Assembly (NCBI RefSeq): GCF_027474845.2 | Contig: NZ_CP107031.2 | Location: 620,001-684,000, forward strand | DNA: 64,000 nt | Source of the DNA: Maribacter aestuarii | Lineage (GTDB): Bacteria; Bacteroidota; Bacteroidia; Flavobacteriales; Flavobacteriaceae | Direction: 5' to 3' | Program-made: the position numbers and the translations under genes | Part shown: one piece after another, positions 47,041-55,702 of the stretch | Position numbering within the stretch: the first letter of the stretch is position 1 | How the letters are laid out: each line of letters starts with the position of its first letter | Notes under the pieces: generated by a model | What the model saw: the letters and a program-made list of their open reading frames with translations, nothing else | Databases searched by the model: none | Told to the model about the DNA's origin: nothing

Positions 47041-50000
47041 ATGAAATTAATAGTCCTGTTTTTACTTCTGGTTGTACTGAGTGTTCCTATGGCGTTCGGA
47101 CAGATTAAAATTGGTGATAATCCACAAAATATAGATGCCGCTTCGGTATTGGAACTGGAGAGCAGGGATAGGGTGCTTGTCATAACAAGAGTTAATACCG
47201 CGGAGATGGAGGCTATTGTTCCTCAAAGAGGGGGGCTTGTCTTTAATACCGATACCAATTGTATTAGTTATTACGACGGTAGTGAATGGATAAATCTTTG
47301 CGATGCAGCGGGCATTACTTTTACCAACGAGCATTTGGCCAATACCAGTTTAGGCCCCTCCATAGTGATTACGCAAAATGGAAGTACCTACAATTTTGAG
47401 GTTGCGCCGAACAGCATCAGAAGTGAGCAAATAGTGGACGGGGGTATCAACGGGGTGGACATACAGGACAATTCCATTGGAGAAAGCAAGTTGGGAACGG
47501 ACTCAGTAAGTTCCAATGAGCTTAGGGACAACTCCGTGGGAAGTTCAGAAGTGGTGGACGGTAGCATACGCCCGGAAGATTTGGCGAACACTATCCCCGA
47601 ACAGGTATTGACGACGGATGAAAACGGAATTCCCAGATGGGAAGATGCCGATAATTTGACGAATGAAGTAGCGCTGGATATTGCGGAAAATGCGATGGAC
47701 ATTGCCGATCATATTCTCGAAGATGAGGATACCGATGACACGAACGAGCTAACGGATGTTTTATTTGATAAAGAAACATTTACACTTAGCTTAACAAATT
47801 CAGCAACAATTGGGGGCCAGATTGCGGATTTAAGTTCATTAGAGGGCTCGGATGACCAAACACTAAACCTTACGGCGGACAACCGATTACAAATTGAAGA
47901 CGGTAATGAAATTGACCTGAATATTTTTAACAATCCGGGTTCTGATAATCAGACGCTAAGTCTCAATGGGAATACATTGGCTATTACCGGCGGAAACGAT
48001 GTTAGTCTAGCGGGATTTGTGAATACAGATAACCAAACATTGAGCATCGCAGGAAATATCATTAGTTTGACCAATGGAGGATCTGTAAATCTTCCACCTG
48101 GCACAGTAGATACGGATGACCAACAATTATCGATTGCTGGTAACAGAATATCCTTAACGGATGGTGGATTTGTTGATTTGCCTCCTGGTACTGTCGACAC
48201 CGATCAACAGAATCTTAGTCTTGCAGGGAACACCTTGAACATTACGAATGGAACAGGCGTTGATTTAACCCCAATTTTGGCCTCAGGAGCCGACGGCGTT
48301 ATATCTCAAGTTGCACTTGCGGGAACCGATCTTAATTTTACAGGAGCTGGTGGCGGTTTTAATGGAACGGTGAGTTTAGCTGGTCTCGGTGGAGGTTCAG
48401 CAGATGGTTCACTAACCAACGTGCTCTTAAATGGTACCGATTTAGAGTTTACAAGTTCACCCGGTGGTTTTACGGGAGCCGTAAGTTTAGCTAGTCTTGG
48501 TGGAGGTACTGGTGCAGATGGTGTTATAACCAATATGGAACTCACAGGAACAGACTTAGTAGTTACGGGAACGGCACCGGGTTTTAATGGCAATATTCCT
48601 TTGGGAACACTTGCAAATACAGATAATCAACAATTGACATTGGAACCCGGGAACTTGCTGACCTTAGTAGATGGTGGAACACCTATTGATTTGACATCCT
48701 TCTTGGATGACCAGACAGCTGGAGAAGTCAATGTAGTGGCGACTCCAACTAACTATACCCCGACCTCTGGTGATGTGGAAGGTCATTTAGCGGGTATTGA
48801 TGCATCTCTAGCAACTACCGTTTCCCAGGACCTAGCTAGCGTTTTAACCAATGGAAGCAGTGCAGGCAATGCTCCCATAAACGACCTTACAGACCCAACT
48901 TTACCACAAGATGCCGCAACCCTTAATTATGTTGAAGGTAGAATTGCCACCATATTGGCTACGGGTGGTGTCGATGGTGTTATTACTAACGTATCCACTT
49001 CCGGAACTGGAATAGATTTTTTAGGGTCTAATGGTGGTTTTAACGGAAGTATTGACCTAGATCCCACATTTGTAACCGAAGCAGAACTCGCAACGGCCAT
49101 AACAAACTACGTTCCAGATTGGACAAACCTCTCGGGAATACCAGCGGACTTTGCAGATGATATAGATAATGACACACAGTATACCGCAGGGGCAGGACTT
49201 ACACTCGCTGCAGGTGCATTTTCTGTGGATGCGACAACAGTGATGGCCGACTGGAATAATCTAACGAACATACCAGCCAATCTGGATATTGATGCAACGG
49301 ACGACTTCGACGGGGAATGGTTAAATCTCATCAATGTGCCAGCGGACCTTTTGGACGGGGACGCTGATACACAGTATACCGCAGGGGCGGGACTTACACT
49401 TGCTGCTGGTGAATTTTCAGTGGATGCGACAACAGTGGCGGCCGACTGGAATAATCTAACCAACATACCAGCTAATCTGGATCTTGATGCAACGGACGAC
49501 TTCGACGGGGAATGGTTAAATATCATCAATGTACCAGCGGACCTTTTGGACGGTGACGCTGATACGCAGTATACGGCAGGGGCGGGACTTACGCTTACCG
49601 GAACCGAGTTCGCACTCAACGCCGGAACAATCGTGGCGGACTGGGGGAACCTCACCGGTATTCCAGCCGACTTCGCGGACAATGTTGACGACGATACACA
49701 GTACACCGCGGGGGCGGGACTTACGCTTACCGGAACCGAGTTCGCACTCAACGCCGGAACAATCGTGGCGGACTGGGGGAACCTCACCGGTATTCCAGCC
49801 GACTTCGCGGACAATGTTGACGACGATACACAGTACACCGCGGGGGCGGGACTGACACTTACCGGGACGACATTCGCATTTGATAATTCATCAATTACCC
49901 CAGATTGGACAACGTTCATAAACGTACCGGCAGGATTCGCCGACGACGTGGACAACGACACGCAGTACACAGCAGGGGCGGGACTTACGCTTACCGGAAC

Positions 50001-51681
50001 CGAGTTCGCACTCAACGCCGGAACAATCGTGGCGGACTGGGGGAACCTCACCGGTATTCCAGCCGACTTCGCGGACAATGTTGACGACGATACACAGTAC
50101 ACCGCGGGGGCGGGACTGACACTTACCGGGACGACATTCGCATTTGATAATTCATCAATTACCCCAGATTGGACAACGTTCATAAACGTACCGGCAGGAT
50201 TCGCCGACGACGTGGACAACGACACGCAGTACACAGCAGGGGCGGGACTTACGCTTACCGGAACCGAGTTCGCACTCAACGCCGGAACAATCGTGGCGGA
50301 CTGGGGGAACCTCACCGGTATTCCAGCCGACTTCGCGGACAATGTTGACGACGATACACAGTACACCGCGGGGGCGGGACTGACACTTACCGGGACGACA
50401 TTCGCATTTGATAATTCATCAATTACCCCAGATTGGACAACGTTCATAAACGTACCGGCAGGATTCGCCGACGACGTGGACAACGACACGCAGTACACCG
50501 CAGGGGCGGGACTTACGCTTACCGGAACCGAGTTCGCACTCAACGCCGGAACAATCGTGGCGGACTGGGGGAACCTCACCGGTATTCCAGCCGACTTCGC
50601 GGACAATGTTGACAACGATACACAGTACACCGCGGGGGCGGGACTGACACTTACCGGGACGACATTCGCATTTGATAATTCATCAATTACCCCAGATTGG
50701 ACAACGTTCATAAACGTACCGGCAGGATTCGCCGACGACGTGGACAACGACACGCAGTACACCGCAGGGGCGGGACTTACGCTTACCGGAACCGAGTTCG
50801 CACTCAACGCCGGAACAATCGTGGCGGACTGGGGGAACCTCACCGGTATTCCAGCCGACTTCGCGGACAATGTTGACAACGATACACAGTATACAGCGTC
50901 AGGCGGACTTATTCTGACTGGAACGACTTTTTCTCTAGATGCAGCAAACGTCGTAGCCGATTGGAGTAATCTAACTGGTATACCAGCCGACTTCGCTGAT
51001 GACATTGACAACGATACGCAGTATACTGCGGGTGCAGGACTTACGCTCACAGGAACGGTGTTTGCTCTGGGAACAATATCTGGGGGGCCATCTGGAAACA
51101 TTGCCACCAACTCTATCACACAGGGCGATATAGGACCAAATGCTATTGGAGCTGGAGAAATTCAATCGAATGCAGTTTCATCCGATGAGATTGATGACAA
51201 CAGTATTCTTAACGAAGATATAGCCAATAGTGCAGCGGTAGATGGTTCAAAAATAAATCCTGTTTTTACCTCAAATGTCAGCACTACCGGAACTCTATTT
51301 GTACAAGGATCAATTACTACCGGTACAGATGGTTTAGTTCATCCAGATTATGTATTCCAACAATATTTCCTTGGCAAATCAGAATTAAAAGCAGACTATA
51401 AATTCACTACTTTGGAGGAAATTGAAAAATTTGTCAAGCAAAATAACCATTTACCCGGTATAAAATCCGCCAAACAGGTCAAAGAAGATGGTTTATGGAA
51501 TCTTAGTAAATCCAATATTCAAAACCTTGAAAAAATCGAAGAACTGTTCCTGCATACCATTGAACAGGAGAAAAAGATTAAGAATTTAACTTCAGAAAAT
51601 AAAGAGTTGTACAAAAAATTAGAAACGTTGCAAAATGACGTAGCGGCTATAAAACAACTATTAGAAAGCAAAAACGAATAG
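47041..51681 (+). CDS. giant repetitive fibre-like surface protein with tail-fibre-type C-terminus
   Basis: 1546 residues: signal peptide (1-21), an N-terminal segment with AASVLELESRDRVLV, short D-N-S-I/SSNELRDNS repeats (~115-185), NQTLSLNGNTLAIT-type repeats (~285-400), GADGVIxxxxLxGTDL repeats (~415-530), two 65-residue units, then ten near-identical 44-residue units (845-1284). The C-terminus has PDYVFQQYFLGKSEL, the FTTLEEIEKFVKQNNHLPGI segment shared with many tail-fibre-like flavobacterial proteins, and a heptad coiled coil (~1495-1546), suggesting a trimeric fibre. It has no type IX sorting domain of its own. Phage tail-fibre and adhesin proteins share this repeat style. The next gene starts inside its stop codon. 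Confidence 0.8.
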   Translation: MKLIVLFLLLVVLSVPMAFGQIKIGDNPQNIDAASVLELESRDRVLVITRVNTAEMEAIVPQRGGLVFNTDTNCISYYDGSEWINLCDAAGITFTNEHLANTSLGPSIVITQNGSTYNFEVAPNSIRSEQIVDGGINGVDIQDNSIGESKLGTDSVSSNELRDNSVGSSEVVDGSIRPEDLANTIPEQVLTTDENGIPRWEDADNLTNEVALDIAENAMDIADHILEDEDTDDTNELTDVLFDKETFTLSLTNSATIGGQIADLSSLEGSDDQTLNLTADNRLQIEDGNEIDLNIFNNPGSDNQTLSLNGNTLAITGGNDVSLAGFVNTDNQTLSIAGNIISLTNGGSVNLPPGTVDTDDQQLSIAGNRISLTDGGFVDLPPGTVDTDQQNLSLAGNTLNITNGTGVDLTPILASGADGVISQVALAGTDLNFTGAGGGFNGTVSLAGLGGGSADGSLTNVLLNGTDLEFTSSPGGFTGAVSLASLGGGTGADGVITNMELTGTDLVVTGTAPGFNGNIPLGTLANTDNQQLTLEPGNLLTLVDGGTPIDLTSFLDDQTAGEVNVVATPTNYTPTSGDVEGHLAGIDASLATTVSQDLASVLTNGSSAGNAPINDLTDPTLPQDAATLNYVEGRIATILATGGVDGVITNVSTSGTGIDFLGSNGGFNGSIDLDPTFVTEAELATAITNYVPDWTNLSGIPADFADDIDNDTQYTAGAGLTLAAGAFSVDATTVMADWNNLTNIPANLDIDATDDFDGEWLNLINVPADLLDGDADTQYTAGAGLTLAAGEFSVDATTVAADWNNLTNIPANLDLDATDDFDGEWLNIINVPADLLDGDADTQYTAGAGLTLTGTEFALNAGTIVADWGNLTGIPADFADNVDDDTQYTAGAGLTLTGTEFALNAGTIVADWGNLTGIPADFADNVDDDTQYTAGAGLTLTGTTFAFDNSSITPDWTTFINVPAGFADDVDNDTQYTAGAGLTLTGTEFALNAGTIVADWGNLTGIPADFADNVDDDTQYTAGAGLTLTGTTFAFDNSSITPDWTTFINVPAGFADDVDNDTQYTAGAGLTLTGTEFALNAGTIVADWGNLTGIPADFADNVDDDTQYTAGAGLTLTGTTFAFDNSSITPDWTTFINVPAGFADDVDNDTQYTAGAGLTLTGTEFALNAGTIVADWGNLTGIPADFADNVDNDTQYTAGAGLTLTGTTFAFDNSSITPDWTTFINVPAGFADDVDNDTQYTAGAGLTLTGTEFALNAGTIVADWGNLTGIPADFADNVDNDTQYTASGGLILTGTTFSLDAANVVADWSNLTGIPADFADDIDNDTQYTAGAGLTLTGTVFALGTISGGPSGNIATNSITQGDIGPNAIGAGEIQSNAVSSDEIDDNSILNEDIANSAAVDGSKINPVFTSNVSTTGTLFVQGSITTGTDGLVHPDYVFQQYFLGKSELKADYKFTTLEEIEKFVKQNNHLPGIKSAKQVKEDGLWNLSKSNIQNLEKIEELFLHTIEQEKKIKNLTSENKELYKKLETLQNDVAAIKQLLESKNE
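49573..50892 (+). repeat. tandem 132/264-bp repeat array within the fibre gene
   Basis: Ten 132-bp units in the order A A B A B A B A B A. A encodes TAGAGLTLTGTEFALNAG... ending DNVDDDTQY; B encodes TAGAGLTLTGTTFAFDNSS... ending DDVDNDTQY. The A-B dimers at 49969-50232 and 50233-50496 look identical, and others differ at a handful of bases. By hand count, unit A is about 60% GC and B about 54%, well above the flanking DNA. Recent expansion is the simplest reading. Confidence 0.95.
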
Positions 51682-52841
51682 TGAAGAGCTTTTTATACAT
51701 ACCACTCTTATTATTAACGGCTGTTGTAAGCGGTCAAACCGCCCTGTACAATAACGGCAACATCCGTATACATGAGGAGGGCAATTTGGGATTTCATACG
51801 GACTTGATTAACGATTCCCCTTTTGACGATAATAGTGGCCTGGCAGGGTTTTATGGGTCGGCCATTACGGTTTCGGGTTCCGTGGTACCCTTGTTCTTTG
51901 ATGTGGAAAGTGGCACTGACAATGGTCTTTTTATGGAGTTGGGCATCGATAATGCCAACAACACCCTTTTCATTACCGGAAATATCCTTACCCCAAGAAC
52001 ACAACCCAATGTCTATTACAATTTTTTAGAAAACGGGTTTTATGTAGGAGAGCGAAATCTTTCTAAAATAGATGGCTATGCGGGCATCACCAACCAACAG
52101 AATTTTATCTTTCCGGTTGGGGACGACCAACAGCTCAGACCCTTGGTGCTAAACTCACAAAGCGCAAATCTGACCGCAAAATGTGCCTATTTCTTTGAGA
52201 ATACGGAGAATCCGGTTTCGTTAAGCGGTAGTTTTAACGTGGACGAACTGGACCTTGACCTTGAATTTGTAAGTCCGTTGGAATTCTGGCGTTTGGAAGG
52301 TAGTGTAACCTCTACCGTGAGTCTAAGTTGGAATGCTAGAAGCGATATCAGCGCTCTTACCGATGATGCCACCAAGGTCGTAGTTGCAGGTTGGAGCAAA
52401 GTAAGTAACCGTTGGATTAACTTGGGAGGCAACCCGGTTTTAGGAAGCTTGGAAGAAGGTTTTGTAACGTCGGAGGCTTTTATTCCGGACGATTACGAAA
52501 TCATTACCCTGGGTGTTTCCAAAATTCCGTTCGAACCTCTGGAAAGAGAAGTATTAAGTTTGGATAACTACTTTGTATCCCCCAATGGAGACGGTATTAA
52601 CGATACGTTCTTTATTCCGGAATTATTGCAATCGCCCAACAATGAGGTGCGTATTTATGACCGCTACGGACTCAAAGTTTTTGAGCTAGATAATTATACG
52701 GATGAATTTGCTGGATTTTCCAATGTAAACAATTTTGTTATCCAAAGAGATGACGGACTTCCAGTAGGTGTTTATTTCTACACTATTTACATGGTCGACT
52801 TGGACCTCAACTACCAAGGTTTTCTTTATTTAGCGCGATAA
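51681..52841 (+). CDS. T9SS type B sorting domain protein (gliding-motility-associated C-terminus)
   Basis: 386 residues from a GTG that shares its first base with the fibre stop (TAGTG). Signal peptide (SFLYIPLLLLTAVVSGQ), a beta-rich middle (30-280) with no named domain, then the type B C-terminal domain: VSPNGDGINDTFFIPEL, EVRIYDRYGLKVFEL and PVGVYFYTIYM, which directs export by the type IX system to the cell surface. Coupling to the fibre gene suggests it anchors, displays or assembles the fibre; that is inference. Confidence 0.9.
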   Translation: MKSFLYIPLLLLTAVVSGQTALYNNGNIRIHEEGNLGFHTDLINDSPFDDNSGLAGFYGSAITVSGSVVPLFFDVESGTDNGLFMELGIDNANNTLFITGNILTPRTQPNVYYNFLENGFYVGERNLSKIDGYAGITNQQNFIFPVGDDQQLRPLVLNSQSANLTAKCAYFFENTENPVSLSGSFNVDELDLDLEFVSPLEFWRLEGSVTSTVSLSWNARSDISALTDDATKVVVAGWSKVSNRWINLGGNPVLGSLEEGFVTSEAFIPDDYEIITLGVSKIPFEPLEREVLSLDNYFVSPNGDGINDTFFIPELLQSPNNEVRIYDRYGLKVFELDNYTDEFAGFSNVNNFVIQRDDGLPVGVYFYTIYMVDLDLNYQGFLYLAR

Positions 52842-53104
52842 AAAATTTTAGACTACCCTGCTCGTGCTATTTTAAACCTTCAGTCTTTCAATTATTACTA
52901 TTTTCTGGCAAAAAGAACGAGATGTATAATTAATTCCTCTATTTACGACAATGCTAAATTAACTTTTGCGTTACATATAGTACTAAGCTTTTAGGAGAGT
53001 GTACCCACAATGAATCCAGAATTATTTGTTTAATTTTAAACCATACATCAACTTGAGCAGTAATAAGACTGTATAATTAATTCAAAACGAAGCGTCCGAA
53101 ATCT

Positions 53105-53836
53105 ATGAAACGAAGATTCTTTATCAAAAAAAGTGGAGCTACCGGCTTAGTTATCGCTTTAGCACCTACATTATTAGTGAATCAAGATGGAGAATATTCC
53201 GTTGTAGAATTGATGGGTAAATCCGATATCCAACTTTACGGAAAGGACATCAACTTAAGAAAGGAGGCGCACGATGCATTTTTGGAAATGAAAAAAGCCG
53301 CATACAATGATGGTATCGATTTGAAAATCGTTTCCAGCTACAGAAATTTCCAGCGCCAGGAACGCATTTTTGAAAGGAAGTTTATTACTTATACCGACGA
53401 GGGAATGGAACCTCTCGCGGCAATCGATAAGATTATTGAGTATTCTACCATTCCCGGTACCAGCCGGCACCACTGGGGCACGGATATAGATATCGTGGAC
53501 GGTTACCGAAAAGTTGATGGTGATGTCCTGGTACCAGAAAAATTTGGCGTTGGTGGTCCCTACGAAGATTTTAAAAAGTGGATGGACGAAAACTCGGAAA
53601 CATACGACTACCATCTGGTTTATACCGATGAACCTAAAAGAAGAGGTTTTAAGTATGAGCCTTGGCATTATAGCTATGCTCCTCTTTCCATACCAATGTT
53701 AGAGGCCTTTAGAGGTAAAAACATTGTGCAACTACTACAGAAGGAAACATTCTATGGTGCGGAACACTTTACCATTGGATTCTTAAAAAATTATATCCAA
53801 AACAATATTTTAGACATAAATAGAGACCTTCTGTAA
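53105..53836 (+). CDS. M15 family D-alanyl-D-alanine carboxypeptidase (VanY-like)
   Basis: 243 residues with a twin-arginine-type start (KRRFFIKKSGATG, then a hydrophobic stretch), so it is likely exported folded through Tat. M15 zinc site: SRHHWGTDIDIV and EPWHYSY with the catalytic Glu and zinc His. IVSSYRNFQRQERIF is the substrate-binding loop. Likely trims peptidoglycan stem peptides. The upstream 263 bases hold a 14-base direct repeat but no recognised promoter. Confidence 0.92.
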   Translation: MKRRFFIKKSGATGLVIALAPTLLVNQDGEYSVVELMGKSDIQLYGKDINLRKEAHDAFLEMKKAAYNDGIDLKIVSSYRNFQRQERIFERKFITYTDEGMEPLAAIDKIIEYSTIPGTSRHHWGTDIDIVDGYRKVDGDVLVPEKFGVGGPYEDFKKWMDENSETYDYHLVYTDEPKRRGFKYEPWHYSYAPLSIPMLEAFRGKNIVQLLQKETFYGAEHFTIGFLKNYIQNNILDINRDLL

Positions 53837-53876
53837 CACTTTTGTATCTTAGACTTCCTATCGGAACACTATAACC

Positions 53877-54644
53877 ATGAGAAGAGGAAGTTGGAAAATT
53901 AGAATTTTTATCGGCTTGGCAATTGTGGCCTTTGCCTTTATCCAGAAGTGCAGCAATAAAGAAGAAAATCCGTATACCGGACGCTCCCAGCACATTAACA
54001 TGACCGCGGAGCAAGAGATTGCGATTGGTATCCAAAGCGCCCCCGAAATAGCACAACAACATGGTGGGTTGTATCCGGACGAACGTCTACAAGCCTTCGT
54101 TGACAATGTGGGTAGAAAATTGGTGAACAATACTATAGCAAGGGAAACTCCCTATAAATATGATTTTCATTTGTTGGCCGATGACCAGACCATAAACGCA
54201 TTCGCCTTACCTGGTGGTCAATGCTTCATTACCTACGCCCTCTTTTCACAATTGAGCGAGGCACAATTGGCAGGGGTCCTGGGTCATGAAATAGGTCATG
54301 TAATCGGCAGACATTCTGCCGAACGTATCGCCGATAGTAATTTTTGGCAAACATTAACGATGGGTGCATCTGTGGGGGCAGACATGGGAAATGTGGTAGG
54401 AAGTATAGGGCAAAATACTTTACTGACCAATGGCAGGGGAGACGAGTTGGAGAGCGATGAACTTGGAGTACTTTTTATGATACAAGCGGGCTATGACCCT
54501 TATGAAATGATAAAAGTGATGGAAATCCTAAAGGCCGCCGGTGGACCAAACCGGGTACCCGAGTTTCAAAGTACACACCCCGATCCCGAAAACCGAATTC
54601 AAAAAATTAAGGAGGCCATTGAAAAATACAAAGGTCAAGGTTAA
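53877..54644 (+). CDS. M48 family metalloprotease
   Basis: 255 residues: an N-terminal hydrophobic helix ending in a cysteine (AFAFIQKCSNK, a weak lipobox), then the M48/HtpX-BepA-like domain: INAFALPGGQCFITYALF, zinc site HEIGHVIGRHSAER and the third ligand in DELESDELG. A TPR tail as in BepA is absent. Likely a periplasmic quality-control protease. Confidence 0.9.
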   Translation: MRRGSWKIRIFIGLAIVAFAFIQKCSNKEENPYTGRSQHINMTAEQEIAIGIQSAPEIAQQHGGLYPDERLQAFVDNVGRKLVNNTIARETPYKYDFHLLADDQTINAFALPGGQCFITYALFSQLSEAQLAGVLGHEIGHVIGRHSAERIADSNFWQTLTMGASVGADMGNVVGSIGQNTLLTNGRGDELESDELGVLFMIQAGYDPYEMIKVMEILKAAGGPNRVPEFQSTHPDPENRIQKIKEAIEKYKGQG

Positions 54645-54749
54645 ACGTTAATTCTTGCCGATGAACGGCAAAACAAAACAATTCGTATCCCCTTTTTTGT
54701 ATATTTGATTATCCCAAATTAGTTTTTACCACTTTAGATTTGACCCTTG

Positions 54750-54757
54750 TAGCTTTG
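54750..54757 (+). promoter_or_regulatory. -7 promoter element of the 55-residue protein gene
   Basis: TAGCTTTG matches TAnnTTTG, 25 bases before the ATG at 54783. Confidence 0.45.
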
Positions 54758-54782
54758 ATTTAATCACTTAAACAGAACTATA

Positions 54783-54950
54783 ATGGGAACACTATTACAT
54801 TTTAAGAGTCTTTATGTGCAGGCATTTGAGAATTGTAAACCAGAAATTCTGGTCATACTTTTAAAAGTATATTCGGTATTCTGTGCCCTAATGTTATTTA
54901 TGGCTGTTTATGCCTTCATGTATAGAGCTTTCAGTGGTTTTGAATTTTAA
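54783..54950 (+). CDS. small membrane protein (DUF6747-like)
   Basis: 55 residues: MGTLLHFKSLYVQAFENCKPEI, then one strong hydrophobic helix and an end MYRAFSGFEF. Composition and ending recall small flavobacterial proteins of the DUF6747 type, from memory only. A -7 element upstream and a strong terminator downstream support it as a real, independently transcribed gene. Confidence 0.65.
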   Translation: MGTLLHFKSLYVQAFENCKPEILVILLKVYSVFCALMLFMAVYAFMYRAFSGFEF

Positions 54951-55002
54951 TGTTATAACTCTTTTACCTGAACACTATAAGAGACTGATTTTCAAAATCA
55001 AA

Positions 55003-55034
55003 AAAACCGCTACCAATTCGTAGCGGTTTTTTTC
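55003..55034. terminator. bidirectional terminator
   Basis: AAAACCGCTA / TAGCGGTTTT stem followed by T7, and preceded by A-rich sequence on the other strand. It separates the 55-residue gene from the convergent ankyrin gene. Confidence 0.9.
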
Positions 55035-55062
55035 GTTTTTTGATTGATTGTTTTAAAATTCC

Positions 55063-55452
55063 CTAACTATTTGAGGCAGCTTCTAATACGGTCAACGCAT
55101 CCGTAGCATTAGAAAGTTCCGCATATTTTCTTGCAGAAAAACCTCGGTTACTCCTTATTTTTAGATCGGCCCCGTGGTCAATCAATATTTGTAACACCTC
55201 AGCCTTGTTGTAACGGGACGCGAACATTGCAGGTGTCATACCCAATGATTTTTGGTTGACGTCCTCTCCGAGCTGAATCATGCGCTTTACGGTGTCCGCA
55301 TCACCTTGCATAACAGCCTTACAGAAAGAACTGATTTCAACTCCTGCCTTAATTTCAGAAGTAAACTCCACTTTTGATTGTGTTTTGTTGGCCATGAGGC
55401 CGTTGCCCAAGAACAAAAATGCCATGGACAATGTTAGAATTGTTTTTTTCAT
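55063..55452 (-). CDS. secreted ankyrin repeat protein
   Basis: 129 residues: signal peptide (MKKTILTLSMAFLFLGNGLMA), then two to three ankyrin repeats (QLGEDVNQKSLGMTPAMFASRYNKAEVLQILIDHGADL, broken here by spacing; then SNRGFSARKYAELSNATDAL). A periplasmic binding module. Partner unknown. No neighbour on the same strand. Confidence 0.85.
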   Translation of the reverse strand: MKKTILTLSMAFLFLGNGLMANKTQSKVEFTSEIKAGVEISSFCKAVMQGDADTVKRMIQLGEDVNQKSLGMTPAMFASRYNKAEVLQILIDHGADLKIRSNRGFSARKYAELSNATDALTVLEAASNS

Positions 55453-55672
55453 GATGAATGAATTTTTGCACTGAAACTAGTTCAGTACCGATTGATGAAT
55501 AGGTTTTGATTATATAAATATAGACGTCATCTATAGCCGAATGTTTCAGCATTAACACTTAAATAACTAAAGTTTAACAAATGTGAACTGTTTAACGTTA
55601 AAATATTTAACATCAGCCCAGAACATTGGGAAAAAGGTCATACTTATAATAGATTAAGTAGCTAAATCATAC

Positions 55673-55680
55673 TATTTTTG
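55673..55680 (+). promoter_or_regulatory. -7 promoter element of gpmI
   Basis: TATTTTTG matches TAnnTTTG, 22 bases before the gpmI start; no TTG at -33. Confidence 0.5.
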
Positions 55681-55702
55681 ATGTATAAATTTTATTCGAA
55701 GC

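Noticed and set aside
49573..50892. Possible CRISPR-like array
   Set aside because: Units are 132 bp, contiguous and in frame, with no short repeat/spacer pattern and no cas genes.
49107..51119. 670-codon open frame antisense to the fibre gene
   Set aside because: It is a by-product of the GC-rich tandem repeat: one stop-free antisense unit is copied many times. No start context or known domain.
53105..54644. M15 and M48 peptidases as a dedicated two-gene peptidase system
   Set aside because: Adjacent genes with a 40-base gap but unrelated targets in known families; nothing else supports a joint system.
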